From NCBI RefSeq assembly GCF_002083135.2, contig NZ_NBTM02000001.1, forward strand, positions 1,178,001-1,242,000: 64,000 nucleotides of DNA. The letters run 5' to 3'. This document shows positions 27,719-36,325 of this stretch, piece after piece (positions within the stretch are counted from its first letter, which is position 1; every line of letters starts with the position of its first letter). This stretch comes from Aerococcus viridans (lineage in GTDB: Bacteria > Bacillota > Bacilli > Lactobacillales > Aerococcaceae). The notes under the pieces are model-generated. The model saw only the letters and a program-made list of their open reading frames with translations. It was not told where the DNA came from and did no database searches. Both the position numbers and the translations under genes were made by a program.

Positions 27719-28939
27719 TTGAGAAAATTAAACGGGCCAACAAAGCAAGGGGTCCAATGGTTGGCCTTGATTGCGTTATTTATTCTAACCGTCATCAATT
27801 GGTCGTATCTTGTCCAAACAGTTTCTATGATTTGGTCAGTCGTCTTCCCTTTAATTCTAGGTGGAATGATTGCCTTTGTCTTGAACCTATTGATGACTTG
27901 GATCGAGAAATACCTGTATCCAAATGCCAAAAATAAATATCTAAAGGGGTCTAGACGCCCTGTAGCCATTACTCTAGCGGTTTTAATTGTCTGTTTAGTC
28001 ATTGCAGCGACTGTTGTCATTGTCGTACCGCAATTGGCTTCAGCTGTCATGACCTTGATTGATGTTATTCCAGAAGCGATTCAAAACCTAACAGACTGGT
28101 TTAACCGTCAAGAAGCGTTAGTACCCTTAGTCAATGAATTGGCCAACCAAGTCAACATTGATTGGGGTAGCATGTTTTCTAGTGTAGCTAGTGGGATTAA
28201 TAGCTTAGCATCTAATGTCGCAACCACTTCTGTTTCCGTATTGACAACTTCAGTTGGGGCAGTAACCAACATTTTCTTGGGTATCCTATTTGCTATTTAT
28301 ATTCTCTTTTCAAAGGAGAAATTGGGCAAGCAAGTAGACCGGTTGCTGACCGTTTATGTCAGAGATGATATTCATCAGTTAATTGAGAATGTGGCGCATG
28401 TGGCCAATGAAACATTTTCTAAATTTATTTCTGGTATGGTGACAGAAGCCATTATTTTAGGGGCTTTAGTGACAGCCGGATTGTTCATTCTACAAATTCC
28501 TTATGCCGCCATGTTAGGTGTCTTGCAAGGTGTTATGGCATTAATTCCAATTATTGGGGCCTTCTTATCGGGTGCGGTTGGTGTCGTGATCCTACTCGCT
28601 TTAAGCCCGACCTATGCAGTGGTATATCTCATTTTTGTTTTGTTTGTTCAACAATTGGAAGGGGATTTAATCTATCCGCGTGTTGTGGGTGATTCGATTG
28701 GTTTGCCTAGTATGTGGGTCCTATTCGCCGTGACTGTTGGTGGGGGCTTGATGGGTATTCCTGGTATGTTAATCGGGGTGCCAGTCCTAGCTTCTGTCTA
28801 TAAGATTATCAGGATTGATGTCAGATACCGCGAGCAGGTTAGTCAAGAAGCTGGGGAGCAAGATGTGGATCTGCCAGTGCGCTTTTTAGAGAGTTTACGC
28901 CACCAAGCTTTGACTGAGGAAGAAATCGATAAGATGTAA
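27719..28939 (+). CDS. AI-2E family transporter
   Basis: A 406-residue membrane protein of the AI-2E/TqsA/YdjX-like permease family. About seven to eight hydrophobic segments are present. The C-terminal part holds MALIPIIGAFLSGAVGVVIL and GLPSMWVLFAVTVGGGLMGI followed by PGMLIGVPVLA, the family hallmark. The start is TTG at 27719 after AAAGAAAGAG. Members have been linked to autoinducer export and to Na+(Li+)/H+ antiport, and the substrate cannot be read from the sequence. Confidence 0.85.
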   Translation: MRKLNGPTKQGVQWLALIALFILTVINWSYLVQTVSMIWSVVFPLILGGMIAFVLNLLMTWIEKYLYPNAKNKYLKGSRRPVAITLAVLIVCLVIAATVVIVVPQLASAVMTLIDVIPEAIQNLTDWFNRQEALVPLVNELANQVNIDWGSMFSSVASGINSLASNVATTSVSVLTTSVGAVTNIFLGILFAIYILFSKEKLGKQVDRLLTVYVRDDIHQLIENVAHVANETFSKFISGMVTEAIILGALVTAGLFILQIPYAAMLGVLQGVMALIPIIGAFLSGAVGVVILLALSPTYAVVYLIFVLFVQQLEGDLIYPRVVGDSIGLPSMWVLFAVTVGGGLMGIPGMLIGVPVLASVYKIIRIDVRYREQVSQEAGEQDVDLPVRFLESLRHQALTEEEIDKM

Positions 28940-29352
28940 CATCGTATAAAAATGCACAAACTTTCTCACATGCGACACATTCACAAGTAAAAACGCGATA
29001 AACGTTGAGATATAAAGGAAAGACGCCACTTAATTGTGAGCGTCTTTTTCATTAAGATAGGTTCAAAATCTATAAAAGTACAAAAAATGTACGAAAACAT
29101 CTGAATTTGTGAAATAACGAATTTGAAGTGAAAAAGATTATTTTTAAAAAAATAACAAAATTTGCAATAATTAGCCCATAAATAAAGGGGCTTAATAAGT
29201 TTTTCACAAACTTTCTTTTAAAATTGCTTGCTATGGACTTTGTGAGCTTTTATAAATTATACAACTTTGGTTTGTCATCCCCAAAAAATGGTGTTATTCT
29301 GTGCTTGTAAATAAATGAGCAAACGATATGTACACCGAGGAGGAAACATTTA
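28940..29352 (+). promoter_or_regulatory. Intergenic region with terminator and NADH oxidase promoter
   Basis: The terminator at 29019-29050 has arms AAAGACGC and GCGTCTTT, then a T-run. The nox promoter is TTGTCA (29272-29277), 17 bases, TATTCT (29295-29300). Several TTGTGA/TCACAA half-sites lie between, but none forms a full Rex palindrome. GAGGAGGAAAC precedes nox. No other gene is visible. Confidence 0.7.
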
Positions 29353-30690
29353 ATGAAAGTTGTAGTAGTAGGAACTAACCATGCAGGTATCTCAGCAGCA
29401 AATACATTATTAGATTCAGATCAAGACGTAGAAGTTACATTAATAGACCGTAACTCAAACTTATCATACTTAGGTTGTGGGACCGCATTGTGGGTAGGAC
29501 GTCAAATCGATAGCTACGAAGGGTTATTCTACACAAATGCTGCAGATTTCGAAGCTAAAGGTGCTAAAGTATCTTTGGAAACGGAAGTAAAAGAAATCGA
29601 CTTTGAAAATAAAGTTGTATACGCAGAAACTAAATCAGGTGAAAAATTAGAAGAAAACTATGACAAATTAGTTTTAGCAACTGGATCTCTTCCAATCGCA
29701 CCTAAATTACCAGGTAACGACTTAGAAGGATTACACTTCCTAAAATTATTCCAAGAAGGTCAAGCAGTTGACAAAGCCTTAGCAGCAGACGACGCAAACG
29801 TTGTATGTGTTATTGGTGCTGGTTACATCGGTGTTGAAATCGCTGAAGCAGCAGCTCGTCGTGGTAAAGAAGTACACATCTTCGATGCTGAAGAACATTC
29901 ATTAATGAACTACTACGATGTAGACTTCGCAGTAGCAATGGACGAAAACCTACGAGCTAACGGCGTTCACACTCACTTTGGTGAATTAGCTGAAGAATAC
30001 TTAGGTGAAAACGGTAAGGTAACAGGTCTTAAAACGACTAACGGTGAATACAAAGCTGATGTTATCATCAACTGTATCGGTTTCCGTCCAAATGCTGGAT
30101 TAGGTGCAGACCACTTAGATACATTCGTTAACGGTGCTTACTTAGTAGACCGTACATTCAAAACAAACGATGACTCAGTATATGCAGTAGGTGACTGTGC
30201 AACTAACTACTCAAACGCTGTAAATGACACAGCTTATATTGCATTAGCTTCAAACGCTGTTCGTTCAGGTATCGTTGCAGGTCAAAATATCTTAGGTAAC
30301 CACGTAGAAGGTGCTGGTATTCAAGGTTCAAACGGTATCGAAATCTTTGGCTTGAAATTAGTATCTACTGGTTTATCAGTACGTGCAGCAGAGAAAAACG
30401 GCTTGAAAGTGAACTACACAGACATCGAAGATACACAACTACCAAGCTTCATGCCAGCAGAAGAAAATGGCGAAGTCAAATTACGTATTGTATACGAAGA
30501 AGAATCTCGTCGTATCGTAGGTGCGCAAATGGTATCACGCTATGATATATCAATGGGTATCCACATGTTCTCATTAGCAGTGCAAGAACAATTAACAGTC
30601 GATAAATTAGCGTTATTAGACTTGTTCTTCTTACCTCACTTCAACCAACCATACAACTACATCACAAAAGCAGCGTTAAAAGCTGAATAA
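29353..30690 (+). CDS. nox: NADH oxidase, water-forming
   Basis: A 445-residue FAD-dependent enzyme reducing O2 to water with NADH. The redox-active Cys42 is in LSYLGCGTALWVG, and His10 is in VGTNHAGISAA. The NADH-binding VCVIGAGYIGVEIAEAA and FAD-binding TNDDSVYAVGDCA motifs are present. Length and motifs match the lactic-acid-bacterial Nox-2 group. It regenerates NAD+ in air. Codon use is strongly optimised, which suggests high expression. Confidence 0.95.
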   Translation: MKVVVVGTNHAGISAANTLLDSDQDVEVTLIDRNSNLSYLGCGTALWVGRQIDSYEGLFYTNAADFEAKGAKVSLETEVKEIDFENKVVYAETKSGEKLEENYDKLVLATGSLPIAPKLPGNDLEGLHFLKLFQEGQAVDKALAADDANVVCVIGAGYIGVEIAEAAARRGKEVHIFDAEEHSLMNYYDVDFAVAMDENLRANGVHTHFGELAEEYLGENGKVTGLKTTNGEYKADVIINCIGFRPNAGLGADHLDTFVNGAYLVDRTFKTNDDSVYAVGDCATNYSNAVNDTAYIALASNAVRSGIVAGQNILGNHVEGAGIQGSNGIEIFGLKLVSTGLSVRAAEKNGLKVNYTDIEDTQLPSFMPAEENGEVKLRIVYEEESRRIVGAQMVSRYDISMGIHMFSLAVQEQLTVDKLALLDLFFLPHFNQPYNYITKAALKAE

Positions 30691-30723
30691 TTAAAATCTT
30701 AAAAATTAAACTTTAAATCATTG

Positions 30724-30776
30724 AAAAAGGGCAACCCTCTTAGCTAACCTCAGCTAGGAAAGGTTGTCCTTTTTTC
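30724..30776 (+). terminator. Rho-independent terminator of nox
   Basis: AAAAAGGGCAACC and GGTTGTCCTTTTTT around a long loop. Confidence 0.85.
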
Positions 30777-30791
30777 GTGATGTTGGCAATC

Positions 30792-31558
30792 CTATAAGTG
30801 GCCTAAGAAGAATGTCGTCATCATATCCATTGTTTTTGTCCTAACCAAATGGTCTTCATCCTCGTGTACAAAAATAATATTGTCCAAGTGGCTGTTGTCT
30901 TTTACGAACCCCACAGTCTGGTCATAAGGGACCCGCCAATCGCGCTCGCCGTGCCAAATGAAGAAAGGTCTGCCTGCTAAGCTGTCAACCTGGGTGGACA
31001 AATCATACCGGTCAACCCAAGCCGTCAAATCTCTTAAATCATCTGGAACAAACCGGTTAGATAATCTGCTGGCATGTTCAATTAGTCGCTCTCGGTATTG
31101 GATAGGGGTAGGTGAACCCATCATACAAGACGCTACTTTAATTTCTGGATGGTGGGTCAGTAAAGCAGATGATGTAAACCCGCCCATAGAAGTCCCACCA
31201 ATCCCGATCCGGTCATCTAAGACCAAACCCAGTCGTTTGAAATGTTGGATAATAGCCCCGAATTCAAATAAATTAGATTGGATACTTTGCCAAAAAGTCA
31301 AAGACGGGATGGCAGATATGGCTTGCTTGCGGCGACCATGGTTCATAGCGTCTGGTAAGCGGACCCGAAAACCTACTTGGGCCAACTTTCGGCCTGGGTC
31401 AAATTCAGTTCCTTATTGGATTGCCAGCCGTGATAGTAGACAATCAAGGGTAATGGGGCATTTCGCTGGTCTAAAGGGACGACTTCAAGCAAAGGTATCT
31501 CGCCAATTTGTCGTCTTCTAATGGTTGTTTTCAATGGCACTTCCTCGCATTCAATCAC
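30792..31558 (-). pseudogene. Alpha/beta hydrolase split by a frameshift
   Basis: The minus strand carries an N-terminal piece (31373-31558) with LPLIVYYHGWQSNKELNLTQ. In the next frame the remainder (30792-31385) carries RIGIGGTSMGGFTSSALL (GxSxG nucleophile), FFIWHGERDWRVPYDQT (acid region) and HEDEDHLV (His). The two halves join if one base is added near 31390, in the GGCCTGGG stretch. The family is the dienelactone hydrolase/YitV-like esterases. As written it cannot make a full protein. A sequencing error or phase variation cannot be excluded. Confidence 0.8.
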
Positions 31559-31823
31559 TGGTTACAGCTTTTGTTCACTTGCCAATATAGCGACAGCTAG
31601 GAGGAAATGCAAATATTAAGAACTAGCTATTAGCGGGTTATTTCGAGGGGAGGGTTGTGCGAAGAATTTTTCAAAGATTGCTTTTTCCAAAATGTAAACG
31701 GTAGTCAAAAACTTAAATTTATTATATGATAGAAAAAATGATAAGGGTTTCAATGATTGAAAGTAAAGAGGTTTGAGCAATTCGCTAATCTATAAGAACT
31801 AAAGCAAAAAATGGGAGATATTT
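31559..31823. other. Intergenic DNA, no gene seen
   Basis: AT-rich and without usable reading frames. It probably holds the old promoter of the GH3 remnant. A GGGAGA site lies just beyond its end, upstream of the decayed gene. Confidence 0.4.
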
Positions 31824-32193
31824 GTGGAAGCGGATACAAAAAAGATGCCGTGGTGAGATACAAGTTTAGAGCCAAAGAAACGTGCAGAATTGTTAGTTGA
31901 ACATATGAATATTGATCAAAAAATCCAACAACTTACCCAGCTCGCGAGGAAGAAACCATTTTCCCTGGCCACCATAAATGCGTTTAGCTGGCTTCAAGAA
32001 AGTCTACTTAGAAGCAAGCTAAACAACAGATATCGCTATCACAATTGATCCATTCGCAACCAATCACCTACTAGGCGTATGGGGCCACAACGCCCACGAC
32101 TTTATCATCGAGCCCGGTGAGTACAAGTTCTACGTAGGGAACGCTAGTGATAATACACCGTTCACTTTACCCTCACCATTCAATAGGATTTAG
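31824..32193 (+). pseudogene. GH3 beta-glucosidase remnant (start and end joined)
   Basis: The N-terminal piece reads VEADTKKMPW, a TGA stop, then DTSLEPKKRAELLVEHMNID and QKIQQLTQL. That is the opening of GH3 glucosidases. After about 31950 it jumps to a C-terminal fibronectin-III-like part: FKKVYLEA, a stop, then TTDIAITIDPFATNHLLGVW and IIEPGEYKFYVGNASDNTPF, ending at TAG 32191-32193. About 700 residues of catalytic domain are absent. A weak hairpin (AAACGG/CCGTTT) near 32212-32240 may be its old terminator. Confidence 0.85.
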
Positions 32194-32327
32194 ACACCTT
32201 AAACTGGAAACGGCCACCCTGTCATTTTCCGTTTTTTTATTGGATTTTTGACTTAGATTCTGCTAAAGAAATATGAGATTTTGCGATACAATAGAAGAAA
32301 GCAAGATTATAAAGGAGATGTTGAAAA

Positions 32328-32756
32328 ATGGCATTACAAGATTACATGACAATCTTAGAAAATATGGGGGCAGCGGTTTTTGCGACGGTAGATAGTGAAG
32401 GGAAACCTCGTACACGGTTTGCGAATGTTGGTGTAGCGAATGAAAATGGTATTTTCTTTATGACTAAACCAGGGAATGAATTCTATACACAATTACAAGC
32501 AAATGAGCATGTATCAATTTCAGCTATGTCAAATGACGAAAATGGTATTCAAGCCATTACCGTTGACGGTAAAGTGCGTGAAGTGAATCAATCTTACTTG
32601 GAGGATATTCTAAAAGACAATCCATATGTAAAAGATGTTTATCCTGATGAAGAAGACCGGAAATCAGTTGTCGCTCTTCAAGTATACGAAGGTAGTGGCT
32701 TCTACATGAACTTAAAAGAGCATAAAAACGACACATTCGAATTTTCAGCAGAATAA
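32328..32756 (+). CDS. Pyridoxamine 5'-phosphate oxidase family protein
   Basis: A 142-residue split-barrel flavin-binding-type protein. VFATVDSEGKPRTRFANVG and GIFFMTKPGNEFYTQLQANE are typical of the PNPOx-like/general-stress group, and HVSISAMSN follows. It is shorter than true PdxH and probably binds FMN or heme, with unknown substrate. AAAGGAGATG precedes the ATG. Confidence 0.85.
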   Translation: MALQDYMTILENMGAAVFATVDSEGKPRTRFANVGVANENGIFFMTKPGNEFYTQLQANEHVSISAMSNDENGIQAITVDGKVREVNQSYLEDILKDNPYVKDVYPDEEDRKSVVALQVYEGSGFYMNLKEHKNDTFEFSAE

Positions 32757-32770
32757 TAAAATTTCTAGGA

Positions 32771-33000
32771 AGGCTTCGGCTTCAGTTTTTTTCCATCATT
32801 GCCTTAGATATAAGATGCTCTTCAGGGCGTTCAAGCGTGTCTGCCCTGAAGAGCTGGACTAGCGGTGAGACCTTATTCTGCCTGGGTCCGAGGGCTTGCC
32901 TGACTGACGTTTCAAACTGTAATGGAGGGCCCCCGAACATTCTGATATTTGGCAGGACATCCTTGCTTCACCGCGAAGGCATGCTAGGAAAATTTCCGCC
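32771..33000 (+). repeat. Dispersed intergenic repeat, copy C
   Basis: It shares with copy A the start (CTTCGGCTT, then CATCATTGCCTTAGAT against ATCATTACCTTAGAT) and the end (TTCACCGCGAAGGCATGCTAGG). An internal perfect hairpin CTCTTCAGGGC/GCCCTGAAGAG (about 32818-32853) is specific to this copy. No coding potential is seen. Confidence 0.75.
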
Positions 33001-33052
33001 AATGGCTTAACTCGGAAATCTAGCGTACTGTAAATAATACAATTAGATCTGG

Positions 33053-33087
33053 AAATGGGAAGAGACAAAAAATCTCTTCCCATTTTA
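33053..33087. terminator. Terminator-like hairpin after repeat C
   Basis: AAATGGGAAGAGA and TCTCTTCCCATTT around a 7-base loop, ending in T4. Confidence 0.75.
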
Positions 33088-33127
33088 ATTACTCAATGAG
33101 TGAATGAACGCTTATTGGAGAGATGCT

Positions 33128-33223
33128 ATGTTTTCAATACTACAGTTTTTTCTAGCATTTATTTTCATACTATTGTCACTACTACAATTACATATGCTTC
33201 TAACTACAGTGCCATCGTTCTAA
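33128..33223 (+). CDS. Small hydrophobic peptide, 31 residues (tentative)
   Basis: ATG with TTGGAGAG upstream opens a frame rich in Phe, Leu and Ile (MFSILQFFLAFIFILLSLLQ and onward). It would form a single membrane helix. It may be a real small membrane peptide or the start of a decayed membrane protein. Nothing in it identifies a family. Confidence 0.3.
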   Translation: MFSILQFFLAFIFILLSLLQLHMLLTTVPSF

Positions 33224-33397
33224 ATATCGTTACGCTTGTTAATGGTAATTAGTTTTTGAAAGTATTTTTACTAGTCTAGTGAATTCACTTTTCAGGTATG
33301 GTAAGGTTATTGTAATTTATTTTGATATAAACAATAAGTAAGTCTTTTATCTTATATAGAAGAAAGTTGTAATTAATAAAAAAGTTAGGGGTATTAT

Positions 33398-34138
33398 ATG
33401 GGGAAGAGGAAGAATCGAAATACGGATGCTTATTACCAAGATCAAACTAGACAGAAGTGGACGGGTTGGATAGTTGGCGCGGCTAAGGTTGTTTTGTGGA
33501 CGATTGCGTATACTTTAATGGCCTCGGTTCCTCAATTATACGTCATGTTTGGTAGCAATTTGGATAATACCTGGTTAACGGTATTGGGCATTTTAAGTAT
33601 TATTTATATGCTTGTTGTGAGCTACTGGTTTTATCGCCGATACCAAAAGCAAAATCCAGAAAATGTTGTGGGTTTAACTTGGGATGATATTCTAAAGGAC
33701 TTAGCTATTTTTGCAGGTGTTTTAGCCTTTAAAATGATTATGTCAGTCATTATGAGTAATATGTACGGAGTAGAGACAACGGTAAATGATGATATGATTT
33801 TTGGTCTGCTAGGTAGTAATAGCAATATTTTAGTGGCCTTAAACCTGGGCTTAACTGTGATTACTATGGCCCCAGTAATGGAGGAAATCATTTTCCGCGG
33901 TATGATCAGTAAAGGGATGTTCAAGGATAGTTTCTTCTCTGCAGCTATTATCATCTCTTCAGTCTTCTTTTCAAGTATGCATCTTTCAGGTAACTTCATT
34001 TCATTCATTATATATGCCGGAATTGGGGCAGCTTGTTACATGGCTTATTGGCGAAAGAAAAATATCAATGATGCCATCTTTATTCATTTCTTGAATAATT
34101 TACCAGGGGCAATCATGATTATATTTGGTTTATTTTAG
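33398..34138 (+). CDS. CPBP family intramembrane metalloprotease
   Basis: A 246-residue membrane protein of the CAAX/bacteriocin-processing (Abi) family. MAPVMEEIIFRGMISKG holds the paired Glu162-Glu163 and Arg167. SSMHLSGNFISF and IFIHFLNNLPGA supply the catalytic/metal His residues. About six hydrophobic segments are visible. Members process prenylated proteins or give bacteriocin self-immunity, and the role here is unknown. AAGTTAGGGG lies upstream of the ATG. Confidence 0.87.
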   Translation: MGKRKNRNTDAYYQDQTRQKWTGWIVGAAKVVLWTIAYTLMASVPQLYVMFGSNLDNTWLTVLGILSIIYMLVVSYWFYRRYQKQNPENVVGLTWDDILKDLAIFAGVLAFKMIMSVIMSNMYGVETTVNDDMIFGLLGSNSNILVALNLGLTVITMAPVMEEIIFRGMISKGMFKDSFFSAAIIISSVFFSSMHLSGNFISFIIYAGIGAACYMAYWRKKNINDAIFIHFLNNLPGAIMIIFGLF

Positions 34139-34159
34139 GAAAATTTGCTTGAATAATGC

Positions 34160-34210
34160 CTCTTTGAAGGGTATTGATGGGATATCGATACTACTTTAAA
34201 GAGTTTTTTT
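34160..34210 (+). terminator. Rho-independent terminator
   Basis: CTCTTT and AAAGAG outer arms with an inner TATTGAT/ATCGATA pairing, then T7. Confidence 0.75.
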
Positions 34211-34432
34211 ACATTTGTTGGGTCCAATATTACATTATTGTTACAGAAATATGGCGTTTATATTTAAAAAAGAAAGCTTTAATTTGAATTTAAGATTTTC
34301 TTAAAAGATTGATTTATTAACCTTTTTTTAAAGTTTTTTAATATTTTTTGTGATTTTAGTTCAAGTAGGGTAAATTTTATTAGCGAAACATAGCGTAAAA
34401 TGAAGGATTTGTGTAAGAAAGAGTAAATGATT

Positions 34433-34477
34433 TGTAACCTGTTTGTTACGGAAAATTACAGTTTGCTTGTATATAAT
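34433..34477 (+). promoter_or_regulatory. WalR box and promoter of the LysM-NlpC hydrolase
   Basis: TGTAAC-CTGTT-TGTTAC (34433-34449) is a perfect match to the WalR/YycF direct repeat TGTWAH-N5-TGTWAH. It abuts the position where a -35 would lie (34449-34454, poor sequence) for the TATAAT at 34472-34477. This is the arrangement of an activator-dependent promoter. The regulator gene walR starts 1.8 kb downstream. Confidence 0.75.
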
Positions 34478-34515
34478 AGCTATTGTAATTAGAAATTTCA
34501 GGGGGTAGAAATTTG

Positions 34516-36111
34516 ATGAAGTTTTCAGTAAAAAAAATGGTAGGGACATCGTTAGCGACGTCAGCGGCTTTAGCAGCCTTTGCAACCACTAATGTTTCAG
34601 CAGACGAAGTATATACAATTGAAACGGGAGATACTTTAACTGCTATTTCACGTAAATTTGATTTATCAATCGCTGACTTATTAGAAGTGAACACAATTGA
34701 TAACCAAGATTTAATTATCGCAGGTCACGCTTTAAATATTCCAACTGTTGATGCGCCAGTAGTAGCAAGCACTAAACGTGTTGCAGACGCTTCTAACGTA
34801 TACACAGTTGTTGCAGGCGATACTTTAAACAAAATCGCTGCAGATTTTGACACAACAGCGCAAAACTTACGTGATTTAAATGGTATTTCAGGTGACTTGA
34901 TTTTAGTTGGTCAACAATTAAAAGTTCAAGGTGAAGTAGCTCAAGAAACAACAGTAGAACAAACGGCTCCTGTAGCTGAAGAAACAGTTGAAACAGAAGT
35001 AGAAGCTACTCCAGTAGTAGAAGAAACTGTTAACAACTATGTAGCAGACGAAAATGTTAACTACACTGTAGTTGCTGGGGACTCTATCAACAAAATTGCA
35101 GGTCAATTTGGCGTTTCAGCGTCTGAATTACGTGCACAAAACAATTTATCATCTGACTTGATCTTAGTAGGTCAATCATTAGCTATACCTGGTTTAGCTG
35201 CAGCACCTGCTGTTGAAGAAGCACCAGTAGTAGAAGAGACTGAAGCAGTTGCTGAAGTAGCATCTGTTGAAGCAACAGTAGCTACAGAAGAAGCTGAAGT
35301 TGCACCCGTTGCAAATACAGTAGAAGAAACTGAAACTGCTGACGCAGAAATCGAAGCACAAGTTGCAGCGGAAGAAGCAGAAGTAGCAGCTCAAGCGGAA
35401 GCAGACGCACAAGCGGCAGCAGAAGCAGCAGCAGCAGCAGAAGCAGCAGCACAAGCGCAAGCGGCAGCCGAAGCAGAGGCGGCAGCAGAAGCAGCAGCAG
35501 CACAAGCAGAAGCAGCAGCACAAGCGCAAGCGGCAGCCGAAGCAGAGGCAGCAGCACAAGCACAAGCAGCAGCGGAAGCAGAGGCAGCAGCACAAGCACA
35601 AGCAGCAGCGGAAGCAGAAGCAGCAGCACAAGCGGCAGCGGAAGCAGAGGCAGCAGCACAAGCACAAGCAGCAGCGGAAGCAGAGGCAGCAGCTCAAGCA
35701 CAAGCAGCGGCGGAAGCAGAAGCAGCAGCTCAAGCGCAAACTGGTAACGTAACCGCATTATTAAACAATGCTTACGCACAAGTTGGTGTACCTTACTTAT
35801 GGGGTGGTAAAACACCTTCAGGTTTTGACTGTTCAGGTTTCGTAAACTATGTTTACAAACAAACTTACGGCGTAAACGTTGGTAGCTACACTGGAGAACA
35901 ACAATACGCTGGTCCAAAAATCTCAGTTTCATCTGCACAACCAGGCGACTTAATTTTCTGGGGTTCATATGGTTCTCCATACCACGTAGCAATTTCATTA
36001 GGTAATGGACAATACATCCATTCACAACGTCCTGGGGAAACAGTTCACTCAGAATCAATCAATCCATACTGGGCACCATCATTTGCTGTAAGTATGGCTG
36101 CTTATAACTAA
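34516..36111 (+). CDS. Secreted LysM x3 - NlpC/P60 peptidoglycan hydrolase
   Basis: A 531-residue exported protein. The signal peptide is cleaved near residue 29 (NVSA/DE). Three LysM domains begin at YTIETGDTLTAISRKF (about 33), YTVVAGDTLNKIAADF (about 95) and YTVVAGDSINKIAGQF (about 178). A Glu/Val/Ala-rich linker then becomes an Ala-Glu-Gln repeat tract (about 290-410). The C-terminal NlpC/P60 domain has Cys439 in FDCSGF, His490 in YHVAISLG and His502 in YIHSQ. It cuts peptide cross-links as a cell-separation or growth hydrolase. ATG 34516 is chosen over TTG 34513. A WalR box controls it. Confidence 0.92.
   Translation: MKFSVKKMVGTSLATSAALAAFATTNVSADEVYTIETGDTLTAISRKFDLSIADLLEVNTIDNQDLIIAGHALNIPTVDAPVVASTKRVADASNVYTVVAGDTLNKIAADFDTTAQNLRDLNGISGDLILVGQQLKVQGEVAQETTVEQTAPVAEETVETEVEATPVVEETVNNYVADENVNYTVVAGDSINKIAGQFGVSASELRAQNNLSSDLILVGQSLAIPGLAAAPAVEEAPVVEETEAVAEVASVEATVATEEAEVAPVANTVEETETADAEIEAQVAAEEAEVAAQAEADAQAAAEAAAAAEAAAQAQAAAEAEAAAEAAAAQAEAAAQAQAAAEAEAAAQAQAAAEAEAAAQAQAAAEAEAAAQAAAEAEAAAQAQAAAEAEAAAQAQAAAEAEAAAQAQTGNVTALLNNAYAQVGVPYLWGGKTPSGFDCSGFVNYVYKQTYGVNVGSYTGEQQYAGPKISVSSAQPGDLIFWGSYGSPYHVAISLGNGQYIHSQRPGETVHSESINPYWAPSFAVSMAAYN
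35395..35745 (+). repeat. In-frame tandem repeat coding an Ala/Glu/Gln tract
   Basis: Imperfect 36-base units encode AAAEAEAAAQAQ-type 12-residue blocks, repeated about nine times with shorter variants. High identity between units makes length change by slippage or recombination likely. The tract would form an extended helical stalk between LysM and NlpC domains. Confidence 0.85.
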
Positions 36112-36135
36112 GCAATCTTTTAAATATAAAATATG

Positions 36136-36172
36136 AAAGGTCGAGATGATTACCCCCCTCGGCCTTTTTTTA
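36136..36172 (+). terminator. Rho-independent terminator
   Basis: AAAGGTCGAG and CTCGGCCTTT with one G-T pair, then a T-run. It resembles the hairpin at 8368-8394. Confidence 0.8.
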
Positions 36173-36234
36173 TTAGAAAAATTTGGTATCAAAATCACAT
36201 GTCAATAGCTATGAAAGCCCTTTAGTAGGCATAA

Positions 36235-36263
36235 TTGGCATTTTCATCTAAAGGTGTTAAAAT
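36235..36263 (+). promoter_or_regulatory. Promoter of the wal operon
   Basis: TTGGCA (36235-36240), a 17-base spacer, then TAAAAT (36258-36263), about 60 bases before walR. Confidence 0.7.
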
Positions 36264-36325
36264 AAGGTGATAAGTTCTAGCAAATTTTCCAAGATCATAT
36301 GTTCACAATCAAGGAGAGCACATTA

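Noticed and set aside
29100-29280. TTGTGA/TCACAA half-sites upstream of nox as a Rex operator
   Set aside because: No pair has the spacing and symmetry of a full Rex site.
31690-31710. cre-like TGTAAACGGTAGTC near the GH3 remnant
   Set aside because: Two mismatches at key 3' positions and the gene is dead.
34393-34440. A second WalR box (TGTAAG...GTAAAT) upstream of the perfect one
   Set aside because: Both halves deviate from TGTWAH, so it cannot be supported.
35395-35745. Tandem repeats resembling a CRISPR array
   Set aside because: Units are contiguous, in frame and without unique spacers; they code for part of a protein.
35194-36058. Two long minus-strand frames (181 and 258 codons) rich in Cys/Leu
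   Set aside because: They are the antisense of the Ala/Glu/Gln repeat tract of the LysM-NlpC gene; composition is an artefact and no RBS is present.
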